A stretch of 64,000 nt of DNA from Sipunculus nudus (GCA_026874595.1 CM049318.1:45862456-45926455), one strand, 5' to 3'. Shown: positions 1 to 9,107, counted from the stretch's first letter. The notes: a model not told the origin generated them from the sequence alone. Numbers and translations are program-made.

Positions 1-100
1 TGGTTTCGAGATATTTCTAAATAACACAAAATATGTCATTTTCAAAGTCATAGTTTAAAAAATGCGACCTGTAAGCTATATTTAATGAAATCTCGAAAAT

Positions 101-115
101 TCTCGTTTGACGAGA
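101..115. other. Monomer hairpin TCTCGTTTGACGAGA in A
   Basis: This perfect inverted repeat has 6 bp arms (TCTCGT / ACGAGA) around a TTG loop. The same 15-mer is the anchor of the 148 bp monomers at 7868, 8016, 8164 and 8312 and recurs in block C. It marks a monomer-derived segment inside the longer unit. It repeats at 1271 bp spacing. Confidence 0.85.
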
Positions 116-414
116 TATTATACGAGATATCGCGAGACTTTTAATAAAATCTTGCAGTACTTGTTAAATGCTACCTGATGCAAAAAACTAGAACTCTCTA
201 GCTTTAAAAATGACAAAGTTAGAAAAAATTGTCCTTTGATTTTCGATTTACATCACTTTTACCCAAAAATACGTAACCATGGTGACAACCAATTTGAATC
301 AGCTACACACCAGACGAAAGGCCTTGGAATGACGATTAAAATGAGCCATGTTTGAAGTGGCTATGACAAATAGTAATGGAGGTATGAAGGAAAGAGCACT
401 TTAGGAACTTTTGA

Positions 415-439
415 TGACCTTGACCTTGACCTTTGACCT
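415..439 (-). promoter_or_regulatory. Nuclear-receptor-like half-site cluster (A)
   Basis: The plus strand reads TGACCT at 415-420, 421-426, 427-432 and, after one T, 434-439. On the minus strand this is AGGTCA, one base, then three abutting AGGTCA copies. The first pair forms a DR1, the classic layout for RXR/HNF4-type receptors. The abutting copies create TCAAGGTCA, the extended monomer site of ERR/FTZ-F1-type receptors. The match to known consensus sequences is exact; binding is inference. It recurs in every A unit. Confidence 0.5.
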
Positions 440-537
440 TTATTGCCCAAAAACAATAGGCTTCTTGCATTTTTGATTTTACACAAACTGTGAAAGTTTG
501 AAAGCGATGGGATCAAAATTGTGACCTGTAGAGACTG

Positions 538-578
538 GACAGACAAACAAACAAACAAACAAACAGACAAACAGACAT
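538..578. repeat. CAAA/CAGA tetranucleotide microsatellite (A)
   Basis: An imperfect tetranucleotide tract (GACA, CAAA x4, CAGA, CAAA, CAGA) lies directly upstream of the hairpin module. It recurs at 1271 bp spacing. The last copy is where block A ends (6925). On the opposite strand it reads as the low-complexity 'CLFVCLSVC' peptide, which is not a real protein. Confidence 0.92.
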
Positions 579-663
579 CCGCGACTGACCAACCAGCTTG
601 CGAAAATCGAAGATTTCCGGCAAGCAATAAAGTTGTGACTGTGCCTCCAACATATATGATCAT

Positions 664-763
664 AGATGGGGCCCGGAGAGGCCGTCACGCACCGCTGCAC
701 ACGCCGGCCGCCCACCGTAAGGACCCTGCCGCCACTTGCGGCCACGGCACGTGTCTTCGTGGT
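664..763. other. CpG-rich segment of A unit
   Basis: About 100 bp of strongly GC- and CpG-rich sequence sits in an otherwise AT-rich unit. It contains a GCCGC-CACTT-GCGGC inverted repeat near 729-743 and a CACGTG E-box at 748-753. It is conserved in A and C units but absent from B and D. I do not recognise a parent sequence. It could be a short insertion captured before amplification. Confidence 0.6.
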
Positions 764-906
764 ATGGCAAAAAACGGCGCGAGATTTGACGAGACTAACA
801 ATGTGACCCCTGAAAGTGACTGCGAGTGTCAGCCGCTATCCAGCGCTGCAAACCATGTGTCTGTAGCGTGAAAAATGACAGAATTATAGGCATTTCTTTG
901 AATGGT

Positions 907-912
907 CACGTG
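907..912. promoter_or_regulatory. CACGTG E-box (second in unit)
   Basis: The sequence 'ggtcacgtgttc' contains a perfect palindromic CACGTG. With the copy at 748-753 this gives two per A unit, and both are conserved in block C. A six-base motif is weak evidence on its own. Confidence 0.3.
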
Positions 913-1086
913 TTCTCGTTTCACGGGAAACGGTGCGAGATATGACGAGACTTGGGATTGAATGGCTTAGAACTAGAGGGATGCTGTCTAACGCCAAAAA
1001 CCAGACCTTTCCATCGCAAATATCGACAGAGATAGAAGCTGGAAAACTCCGCATTTTCAGATTGTCAAGTTTTACCCCAAAATTCG

Positions 1087-1100
1087 GTAACCATGGTAAC
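1087..1100. promoter_or_regulatory. RFX X-box-like site (A)
   Basis: GTAACCATGGTAAC fits the X-box consensus GTHNYYATRRNAAC at every position. X-boxes bind RFX/DAF-19 factors in animals. A second, one-mismatch copy (GTAACCATGGTGAC) lies near 274-287 in the same unit. The sequence match is direct; the function is inference. Confidence 0.45.
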
Positions 1101-1233
1101 GGCAGCACAAAGCTACATGAGCGAAGGGATAAGCCAATGTTCCTAGTTTCAGATACGACAAAAAAAAAATGGTGTCACGTTTAATATTTTTTGAGATATT
1201 GCAGAAAAACGATATCTTACAGTGTTTCAGGTA

Positions 1234-1250
1234 CCACGCCCCCTGGTGGC
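1234..1250 (-). promoter_or_regulatory. CTCF-like site (A)
   Basis: CCACGCCCCCTGGTGGC on the plus strand gives GCCACCAGGGGGCGTGG on the minus strand. It contains the 13-base core CCACCAGGGGGCG of the vertebrate CTCF consensus without mismatch. It recurs at 2505, 3776, 5047 and 6318, always in the same orientation. CTCF is conserved across bilaterians, but occupancy here is inferred. Confidence 0.5.
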
Positions 1251-1271
1251 TATTTCCAAAAAATGAAAAAT

Positions 1272-2542
1272 TGGTTTCGAGATATTTCTAAATAACACAA
1301 AATATGTCATTTTCAAAGTCATAGTTTAAAAAATGCGACCTGTAAGCTATATTTAATGAAATCTCGAAAATTCTCGTTTGACGAGATATTATACGAGATA
1401 TCGCGAGACTTTTAATAAAATCTTGCAGTACTTGTTAAATGCTACCTGATGCAAAAAACTAGAACTCTCTAGCTTTAAAAATGACAAAGTTAGAAAAAAT
1501 TGTCCTTTGATTTTCGATTTACATCACTTTTACCCAAAAATACGTAACCATGGTGACAACCAATTTGAATCAGCTACACACCAGACGAAAGGCCTTGGAA
1601 TGACGATTAAAATGAGCCATGTTTGAAGTGGCTATGACAAATAGTAATGGAGGTATGAAGGAAAGAGCACTTTAGGAACTTTTGATGACCTTGACCTTGA
1701 CCTTTGACCTTTATTGCCCAAAAACAATAGGCTTCTTGCATTTTTGATTTTACACAAACTGTGAAAGTTTGAAAGCGATGGGATCAAAATTGTGACCTGT
1801 AGAGACTGGACAGACAAACAAACAAACAAACAAACAGACAAACAGACATCCGCGACTGACGAACATGATTGCGAAAATCGAAGATTTCCGGCAAGCAATA
1901 AAGTTGTGACTGTGCCTCCAACATGTATGATCATAGATGGGGCCCGGAGAGGCCGTCACGCACCGCTGCACACGCCGGCCGCCCACCGTAAGGACCCTGC
2001 CGCCACTTGCGGCCACGGCACGTGTCTTCGTGGTATGGCAAAAAACGGCGCGAGATTTGACGAGACTAACAATGTGACCCCTGAAAGTGACTGCGAGTGT
2101 CAGCCGCTATCCAGCGCTGCAAACCATGTGTCTGTAGCGTGAAAAATGACAGAATTATAGGCATTTCTTTGAATGGTCACGTGTTCTCGTTTCACGGGAA
2201 ACGGTGCGAGATATGACGAGACTTGGGATTGAATGGCTTAGAACTAGAGGGATGCTGTCTAACGCCAAAAACCAGACCTTTCCATCGCAAATATCGACAG
2301 AGATAGAAGCTGGAAAACTCCGCATTTTCAGATTGTCAAGTTTTACCCCAAAATTCGGTAACCATGGTAACGGCAGCACAAAGCTACATGAGCGAAGGGA
2401 TAAGCCAATGTTCCTAGTTTCAGATACGACAAAAAAAAAATGGTGTCACGTTTAATATTTTTTGAGATATTGCAGAAAAACGATATCTTACAGTGTTTCA
2501 GGTACCACGCCCCCTGGTGGCTATTTCCAAAAAATGAAAAAT
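1272..2542 (+). repeat. A unit 2, variant 'GATTGCG'
   Basis: The hairpin-module left arm reads 'gacgaacatgattgcg' near 1855-1870 and the downstream site reads 'acatgtatgat'. The GCTTGC arm is broken to GATTGC, so the outer stem with GCAAGC is weakened in this unit type. Confidence 0.9.
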
Positions 2543-3813
2543 TGGTTTCGAGATATTTCTAAATAACACAAAATATGTCATTTTCAAAGTCATAGTTTAA
2601 AAAATGCGACCTGTAAGCTATATTTAATGAAATCTCGAAAATTCTCGTTTGACGAGATATTATACGAGATATCGCGAGACTTTTAATAAAATCTTGCAGT
2701 ACTTGTTAAATGCTACCTGATGCAAAAAACTAGAACTCTCTAGCTTTAAAAATGACAAAGTTAGAAAAAATTGTCCTTTGATTTTCGATTTACATCACTT
2801 TTACCCAAAAATACGTAACCATGGTGACAACCAATTTGAATCAGCTACACACCAGACGAAAGGCCTTGGAATGACGATTAAAATGAGCCATGTTTGAAGT
2901 GGCTATGACAAATAGTAATGGAGGTATGAAGGAAAGAGCACTTTAGGAACTTTTGATGACCTTGACCTTGACCTTTGACCTTTATTGCCCAAAAACAATA
3001 GGCTTCTTGCATTTTTGATTTTACACAAACTGTGAAAGTTTGAAAGCGATGGGATCAAAATTGTGACCTGTAGAGACTGGACAGACAAACAAACAAACAA
3101 ACAAACAGACAAACAGACATCCGCGACTGACGAACATGATTGCGAAAATCGAAGATTTCCGGCAAGCAATAAAGTTGTGACTGTGCCTCCAACATGTATG
3201 ATCATAGATGGGGCCCGGAGAGGCCGTCACGCACCGCTGCACACGCCGGCCGCCCACCGTAAGGACCCTGCCGCCACTTGCGGCCACGGCACGTGTCTTC
3301 GTGGTATGGCAAAAAACGGCGCGAGATTTGACGAGACTAACAATGTGACCCCTGAAAGTGACTGCGAGTGTCAGCCGCTATCCAGCGCTGCAAACCATGT
3401 GTCTGTAGCGTGAAAAATGACAGAATTATAGGCATTTCTTTGAATGGTCACGTGTTCTCGTTTCACGGGAAACGGTGCGAGATATGACGAGACTTGGGAT
3501 TGAATGGCTTAGAACTAGAGGGATGCTGTCTAACGCCAAAAACCAGACCTTTCCATCGCAAATATCGACAGAGATAGAAGCTGGAAAACTCCGCATTTTC
3601 AGATTGTCAAGTTTTACCCCAAAATTCGGTAACCATGGTAACGGCAGCACAAAGCTACATGAGCGAAGGGATAAGCCAATGTTCCTAGTTTCAGATACGA
3701 CAAAAAAAAAATGGTGTCACGTTTAATATTTTTTGAGATATTGCAGAAAAACGATATCTTACAGTGTTTCAGGTACCACGCCCCCTGGTGGCTATTTCCA
3801 AAAAATGAAAAAT
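2543..3813 (+). repeat. A unit 3, variant 'GATTGCG'
   Basis: It has the same diagnostic states as unit 2 (weakened hairpin arm and 'acatgtatgat'). I saw no further difference from unit 2 by eye. Confidence 0.9.
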
Positions 3814-5084
3814 TGGTTTCGAGATATTTCTAAATAACACAAAATATGTCATTTTCAAAGTCATAGTTTAAAAAATGCGACCTGTAAGCTATATTTAATG
3901 AAATCTCGAAAATTCTCGTTTGACGAGATATTATACGAGATATCGCGAGACTTTTAATAAAATCTTGCAGTACTTGTTAAATGCTACCTGATGCAAAAAA
4001 CTAGAACTCTCTAGCTTTAAAAATGACAAAGTTAGAAAAAATTGTCCTTTGATTTTCGATTTACATCACTTTTACCCAAAAATACGTAACCATGGTGACA
4101 ACCAATTTGAATCAGCTACACACCAGACGAAAGGCCTTGGAATGACGATTAAAATGAGCCATGTTTGAAGTGGCTATGACAAATAGTAATGGAGGTATGA
4201 AGGAAAGAGCACTTTAGGAACTTTTGATGACCTTGACCTTGACCTTTGACCTTTATTGCCCAAAAACAATAGGCTTCTTGCATTTTTGATTTTACACAAA
4301 CTGTGAAAGTTTGAAAGCGATGGGATCAAAATTGTGACCTGTAGAGACTGGACAGACAAACAAACAAACAAACAAACAGACAAACAGACATCCGCGACTG
4401 ACCAACCAGCTTGCGAAAATCGAAGATTTCCGGCAAGCAATAAAGTTGTGACTGTGCCTCCAACATATATGATCATAGATGGGGCCCGGAGAGGCCGTCA
4501 CGCACCGCTGCACACGCCGGCCGCCCACCGTAAGGACCCTGCCGCCACTTGCGGCCACGGCACGTGTCTTCGTGGTATGGCAAAAAACGGCGCGAGATTT
4601 GACGAGACTAACAATGTGACCCCTGAAAGTGACTGCGAGTGTCAGCCGCTATCCAGCGCTGCAAACCATGTGTCTGTAGCGTGAAAAATGACAGAATTAT
4701 AGGCATTTCTTTGAATGGTCACGTGTTCTCGTTTCACGGGAAACGGTGCGAGATATGACGAGACTTGGGATTGAATGGCTTAGAACTAGAGGGATGCTGT
4801 CTAACGCCAAAAACCAGACCTTTCCATCGCAAATATCGACAGAGATAGAAGCTGGAAAACTCCGCATTTTCAGATTGTCAAGTTTTACCCCAAAATTCGG
4901 TAACCATGGTAACGGCAGCACAAAGCTACATGAGCGAAGGGATAAGCCAATGTTCCTAGTTTCAGATACGACAAAAAAAAAATGGTGTCACGTTTAATAT
5001 TTTTTGAGATATTGCAGAAAAACGATATCTTACAGTGTTTCAGGTACCACGCCCCCTGGTGGCTATTTCCAAAAAATGAAAAAT
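3814..5084 (+). repeat. A unit 4, variant 'AGCTTGCG'
   Basis: It has the same diagnostic states as unit 1, exactly 3813 bp (three units) upstream. This is the basis for suspecting a three-unit higher-order repeat. Confidence 0.9.
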
Positions 5085-6355
5085 TGGTTTCGAGATATTT
5101 CTAAATAACACAAAATATGTCATTTTCAAAGTCATAGTTTAAAAAATGCGACCTGTAAGCTATATTTAATGAAATCTCGAAAATTCTCGTTTGACGAGAT
5201 ATTATACGAGATATCGCGAGACTTTTAATAAAATCTTGCAGTACTTGTTAAATGCTACCTGATGCAAAAAACTAGAACTCTCTAGCTTTAAAAATGACAA
5301 AGTTAGAAAAAATTGTCCTTTGATTTTCGATTTACATCACTTTTACCCAAAAATACGTAACCATGGTGACAACCAATTTGAATCAGCTACACACCAGACG
5401 AAAGGCCTTGGAATGACGATTAAAATGAGCCATGTTTGAAGTGGCTATGACAAATAGTAATGGAGGTATGAAGGAAAGAGCACTTTAGGAACTTTTGATG
5501 ACCTTGACCTTGACCTTTGACCTTTATTGCCCAAAAACAATAGGCTTCTTGCATTTTTGATTTTACACAAACTGTGAAAGTTTGAAAGCGATGGGATCAA
5601 AATTGTGACCTGTAGAGACTGGACAGACAAACAAACAAACAAACAAACAGACAAACAGACATCCGCGACTGACGAACATGATTGCGAAAATCGAAGATTT
5701 CCGGCAAGCAATAAAGTTGTGACTGTGCCTCCAACATGTATGATCATAGATGGGGCCCGGAGAGGCCGTCACGCACCGCTGCACACGCCGGCCGCCCACC
5801 GTAAGGACCCTGCCGCCACTTGCGGCCACGGCACGTGTCTTCGTGGTATGGCAAAAAACGGCGCGAGATTTGACGAGACTAACAATGTGACCCCTGAAAG
5901 TGACTGCGAGTGTCAGCCGCTATCCAGCGCTGCAAACCATGTGTCTGTAGCGTGAAAAATGACAGAATTATAGGCATTTCTTTGAATGGTCACGTGTTCT
6001 CGTTTCACGGGAAACGGTGCGAGATATGACGAGACTTGGGATTGAATGGCTTAGAACTAGAGGGATGCTGTCTAACGCCAAAAACCAGACCTTTCCATCG
6101 CAAATATCGACAGAGATAGAAGCTGGAAAACTCCGCATTTTCAGATTGTCAAGTTTTACCCCAAAATTCGGTAACCATGGTAACGGCAGCACAAAGCTAC
6201 ATGAGCGAAGGGATAAGCCAATGTTCCTAGTTTCAGATACGACAAAAAAAAAATGGTGTCACGTTTAATATTTTTTGAGATATTGCAGAAAAACGATATC
6301 TTACAGTGTTTCAGGTACCACGCCCCCTGGTGGCTATTTCCAAAAAATGAAAAAT
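5085..6355 (+). repeat. A unit 5, variant 'GATTGCG'
   Basis: The diagnostic states match units 2 and 3, as expected if the three-unit pattern continues. Confidence 0.9.
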
Positions 6356-6925
6356 TGGTTTCGAGATATTTCTAAATAACACAAAATATGTCATTTTCAA
6401 AGTCATAGTTTAAAAAATGCGACCTGTAAGCTATATTTAATGAAATCTCGAAAATTCTCGTTTGACGAGATATTATACGAGATATCGCGAGACTTTTAAT
6501 AAAATCTTGCAGTACTTGTTAAATGCTACCTGATGCAAAAAACTAGAACTCTCTAGCTTTAAAAATGACAAAGTTAGAAAAAATTGTCCTTTGATTTTCG
6601 ATTTACATCACTTTTACCCAAAAATACGTAACCATGGTGACAACCAATTTGAATCAGCTACACACCAGACGAAAGGCCTTGGAATGACGATTAAAATGAG
6701 CCATGTTTGAAGTGGCTATGACAAATAGTAATGGAGGTATGAAGGAAAGAGCACTTTAGGAACTTTTGATGACCTTGACCTTGACCTTTGACCTTTATTG
6801 CCCAAAAACAATAGGCTTCTTGCATTTTTGATTTTACACAAACTGTGAAAGTTTGAAAGCGATGGGATCAAAATTGTGACCTGTAGAGACTGGACAGACA
6901 AACAAACAAACAAACAAACAGACAA
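6356..6925 (+). repeat. A unit 6, truncated (570 bp)
   Basis: The final partial unit follows the array consensus through the AGGTCA cluster and most of the tetranucleotide tract. It diverges after 'cagacaa' at 6925. It ends before the diagnostic hairpin-module site, so its type cannot be read. Confidence 0.93.
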
Positions 6926-7080
6926 GATGACCAGAGGTCACGCGCTTGCCGGAAATGGAAATGATACAGACAGATAGACAGAGAGTGCATGTAGAAACAG
7001 TCATATGAATGAGCAACATTGTCGGGGCAGCAGAAACGGATAATATGTTTATTTATGCATGCTGACCTTTAACAGCTGCA
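6926..7080. other. Non-repetitive junction between blocks A and D
   Basis: About 155 bp matches neither flanking unit. It begins immediately after the broken A microsatellite and contains 'gcttgccggaaa' (6943-6954), the left arm of the hairpin module. A short CAGA/TAGA tract follows (about 6967-6985), and then AT-rich sequence with no recognisable feature. It may hold the end of one element and a remnant of target DNA. No gene is seen. Confidence 0.7.
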
Positions 7081-8426
7081 TATCTTTCTAGTGTAAAAGG
7101 GACCAAGTTCAAAATTTTTTCCTGAAATCCCGTTTATCTTGTTTGACAAGAAGCAGTGAGACGTTTTCAGGTTTGTCATGTCAAGCTGGCCAAATGATAT
7201 GAAATGCCGAAAACCAGACCTGTCTAGCTATAAAAGCCGCTGAGTTATAAGCATTTGCATGAAATCTCGTGTTTTCTCGTTTGACGGGAAATGGTGCAAG
7301 CTTTGGCGAGATTTCCAGTTTTGTCATGTCAGGTTTGTCAAATATTACAAAATGCCGGAAACTAGACCTGTCTAGCTGCAAAAGTCGCCGTCTTATCAGC
7401 ATTTACGTGAAATCATGTTTTTTTCTCGCTTGACGAGATATAGTACGAGATTTGGCAAGACGAGCAGTTTTATTATGTCAAGACGGCCAAACGTTACGAA
7501 ATGGCGAAAACTAGATCCGTCTAGCTGTAAAAGTCGCCGAGTTATAAGCATTTCCGTGTACTCTCGTGTTTTCTCGTGTGACGAGATATGGTGCAGGATT
7601 TTGCCAGTCTTGAAGATTTGTCATATCAAACTCTCTAAATGTTATGAAATGGCGAAAACTACATCTGTCTAGCTGTAAAAGTCGCCGAGTTATTAGCATT
7701 TCTGTGAAATCTCCTTTTTCATCGTTTGACGAGATATGGTGCGAGATTTGGCCAGTCTTGCAGGTTTGTCATGTCAAGCCGTCCAAATGTTAATGAATGC
7801 CGAAAACTAGACCTGTCTAGCTGTAAAACTCGCCGAGTTATAAGCATTTCCGTGAAATCTCGTGTTTTCTCGTTTGACGAGATAGGGTGCGAGATTTGGC
7901 CTGACTTGCACATCTATCGTGTCAAGCTGGTCATGTGGAAGGAAATGCCGGAAACCAGACCTGTCTAGCTGTAAAACTGGCCGAGTTATAAGCATTTCCG
8001 TGAAATTTCGTGTTTTCTCGTTTGACGAGATACGGTGCGAGATTTTGCCAGACTTGCATATCTGTCGTGTCAAGCTGGTCTAGTGGAACTAAATGCCGAA
8101 AACCACACGTGTCTAGCTGTAAAACTGGCCTAGTTATAAGCATTTCCGTGAAATCTCGTGTTTTCTCGTTTGACGAGATACGGTGCGAGATTTGGCCTGT
8201 CTTGCAGCTCTGTCGTGTCAAGCTTGTTTGGTGGAACGAAATGCCGAAAACCAGACTTGTCTAGCTGTAAAAGTCGCCGAGTTATAAGCATTTCCGCGAA
8301 GTCTCGTTTTTTCTCGTTTGACGAGATATGGCGCGAGATTTGGCGTGACTTTCAGTTCTGTCGTGTCAAGCTGGTAATGTGGAACAAAATGCCGAAAACT
8401 AGATCTGCCTAGCTTAAAAACTGACA
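7081..8426. repeat. Block D: nine 148 bp monomers
   Basis: The anchor hairpin (TCTCGTTTGACGAGA or a variant) starts at 7137, 7275, 7424, 7572, 7720, 7868, 8016, 8164 and 8312. The spacings are 138, 149, then 148 six times. Each monomer also shares 'gtctagctgtaaaa', 'gagttataagcatttccgtgaaatctcgtg', 'ggtgcgagatttggc', 'gtcatgtcaagctgg' and 'aaatgccgaaaac' type boxes. The first monomer is the most diverged. Monomers differ much more from each other than the units of A, B or C do, so this is an older and less homogenised array. The monomer length is close to one nucleosome core. Related degenerate segments occur in A, B and C units, so this monomer is probably the ancestral building block. Confidence 0.95.
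7137..7151. other. Variant anchor hairpin TCTTGTTTGACAAGA
   Basis: In the first D monomer both arms are changed relative to the usual anchor (C to T in the left arm, G to A in the right), yet the 6 bp stem remains perfect. Each change is also what decay of a methylated CpG would give, so pairing may be kept by chance. Confidence 0.7.
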
Positions 8427-8483
8427 AAGTTACAAAAAAATGGTCGTTTTATTTCCAATTTCCATGATTTTTGCCCAAAAAAT

Positions 8484-8497
8484 GTAACCATGATAAC
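8484..8497. promoter_or_regulatory. RFX X-box-like site (D)
   Basis: GTAACCATGATAAC matches GTHNYYATRRNAAC exactly, despite divergence of the surrounding linker from A, B and C. Confidence 0.4.
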
Positions 8498-8625
8498 GGC
8501 AAATTTAAGTTAGCTACATATCAAAAGAAAGGCCAGGTGATGACGAAAAAAATGAGCTATTGCAGAAGTGGATAAGCCTATTTATGGCGAAGTTATAGAG
8601 CAAAAACCGTTAACCACACCTGTCG

Positions 8626-8644
8626 TGACCTTGACCCTTGACCT
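8626..8644 (-). promoter_or_regulatory. Half-site cluster (D)
   Basis: The plus strand reads TGACCT (8626-8631), TGACCC (8632-8637), one T, then TGACCT (8639-8644). This gives three AGGTCA-type half-sites on the minus strand, with one imperfect. It is homologous in position to the four-site clusters of A and C. Confidence 0.4.
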
Positions 8645-8752
8645 TGGAGCAATGTTGACCAAAAACAATAGGGTTCCAGGGTGTTCGGTTGTCAATCGTC
8701 CCTGTAAGGGTCATGTCGATTGCTGCAAAATTGTGGCCAGGAGAGCGCAGAC

Positions 8753-8797
8753 AAACACACAAAAAAACAAAAAAACAAAAAAACAAACAGACAAATG
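8753..8797. repeat. CAAAAAAA / CAAACAGA microsatellite (D)
   Basis: Three copies of an 8 bp CAAAAAAA unit are followed by CAAACAGACAAA. It occupies the place of the tetranucleotide tract in the other families, just upstream of the hairpin modules. Confidence 0.85.
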
Positions 8798-8968
8798 GAC
8801 ATACGCAACTGACCAACATGCTTGCCGGAAATCTTCCGGCAAGCAACAAACAGACATACGCAACTGACCAACATGCTTGCCAAAATCGAAGATTTCCGGC
8901 AAGCAATAAACAGACATTTGCGACTGGCGAACCAGCCTGCAGAAATCGAAGATATCCGGCAAGGAATG
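8798..8968 (+). repeat. Three tandem copies of the 55-60 bp hairpin module
   Basis: The copies start at GACAT-type positions 8798, 8853 and 8913. Each has the order 'gacatNcgcNactg', 'accaNc', hairpin, 'ccggcaag'. The first (55 bp) holds a perfect palindrome. The second folds as GCTTGCC/GGCAAGC with an inner AAATC-GAA-GATTT stem. The third has decayed arms and runs into a poly-A tract. Units of B carry the last two; units of A and C carry only one. Confidence 0.85.
8819..8845. other. Perfect 12 bp inverted repeat
   Basis: TGCTTGCCGGAA (8819-8830) and TTCCGGCAAGCA (8834-8845) are exact reverse complements around an ATC loop. It is the strongest hairpin I found in the window and it occurs once. 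It lies at the D/B boundary. Confidence 0.9.
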
Positions 8969-8984
8969 AAAAAAAAAAAAAAAA
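8969..8984. repeat. Poly-A16 tract of B unit
   Basis: Sixteen A residues follow the second hairpin module and precede 'caaaacggttcg'. The tract is constant across units except for A17 in unit 10 and a C interruption in units 12 and 13. Confidence 0.9.
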
Positions 8985-8995
8985 CAAAACGGTTC

Positions 8996-9016
8996 GTGTC
9001 CTTTCCTGAAGGACAC
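8996..9016. other. 8 bp-stem hairpin in B unit
   Basis: GTGTCCTT (8996-9003) pairs exactly with AAGGACAC (9009-9016) around a TCCTG loop. It sits just after the poly-A tract and repeats in all B units. It lacks a T-run after the stem, and in a eukaryotic satellite a terminator role is not supported. Confidence 0.75.
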
Positions 9017-9077
9017 ACCGACTGAAACTTTGGACAGCAATCACCTGCATGCGCACAGACGTGCAGGCACGCGTTTT

Positions 9078-9107
9078 AGGTCTGACCAGGTCTGACCAGG
9101 TCTGAGG
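9078..9107. repeat. Three 10 bp direct repeats
   Basis: AGGTCTGACC, AGGTCTGACC and AGGTCTGAGG follow one another without spacers. The period is about one helical turn. They are present in every B unit and absent from A, C and D. Confidence 0.85.

Larger units (their letters stand above)
1..1271 (+). repeat. A unit 1, variant 'AGCTTGCG'
   Basis: This unit carries 'gaccaaccagcttgcg' at about 583-598 and 'acatatatgat' near 650. It shares both states with unit 4 but not with units 2, 3 or 5. The AGCTTGCG state is also the block C state, so it is probably ancestral and preserves the left arm of the hairpin module. Confidence 0.9.
1..6925. repeat. Block A: 1271 bp satellite array, 5.45 copies
   Basis: The sequence at position 1 recurs at 1272, 2543, 3814, 5085 and 6356, a constant period of 1271 bp. 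The array runs off the left edge of the window and stops abruptly at 6925 inside its CAAA/CAGA microsatellite. Reading from position 1, each unit contains: an AT-rich stretch with the hairpin TCTCGTTTGACGAGA (101-115), a first X-box-like site, four AGGTCA half-sites (415-439), the microsatellite (538-578), the hairpin module (about 596-625), a CpG-rich segment (about 664-763), a degenerate 148 bp-type monomer (about 870-1030), an exact X-box consensus (1087-1100) and a CTCF-like site (1234-1250). Units are nearly identical, which implies recent homogenisation. Most of the unit is a close relative of block C. No coding capacity is evident. Confidence 0.97.
8427..8752 (+). repeat. D linker, diverged copy of the shared 3' half-unit
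   Basis: This linker follows the last monomer and parallels the equivalent part of A, B and C in order: an 'aaaaactgacaaagtta' box, GTAACCATGATAAC (8484-8497), a 'gctacatatca' box, 'aatgagctattg', a half-site cluster (8626-8644), 'ccaaaaacaatagg' and 'ttgtggccaggagagcgcagaca'. The last two boxes are closest to block B. It shows that D shares the architecture of the longer units and is not an unrelated satellite. Confidence 0.85.

Noticed and set aside
361-663. Minus-strand open frame of 100 codons with VCLSVCLFVCLSV, repeated in all A and C units
   Set aside because: It is the translation of the CAAA/CAGA microsatellite and hairpin module. Overlapping frames of similar length exist on both strands, and all repeat with the satellite period. 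There is no domain or coding signature.
664-763. CpG-rich segment as a tRNA, 5S or rRNA fragment
   Set aside because: I could not find tRNA cloverleaf arms, Pol III boxes or familiar rRNA core sequences in it.
7081-8426. CRISPR-like array of regular direct repeats
   Set aside because: The whole 148 bp monomer is conserved with no unique spacers, and the context is eukaryotic satellite.
8969-8984. Poly-A tract as a retroposon tail
   Set aside because: There is no target-site duplication or upstream SINE/LINE body, and the tract is internal to every B unit. No Pol III A or B box was recognised nearby.
8996-9016. Hairpin as a transcription terminator
   Set aside because: The stem is perfect but no U-tract follows, and intrinsic terminators are bacterial.
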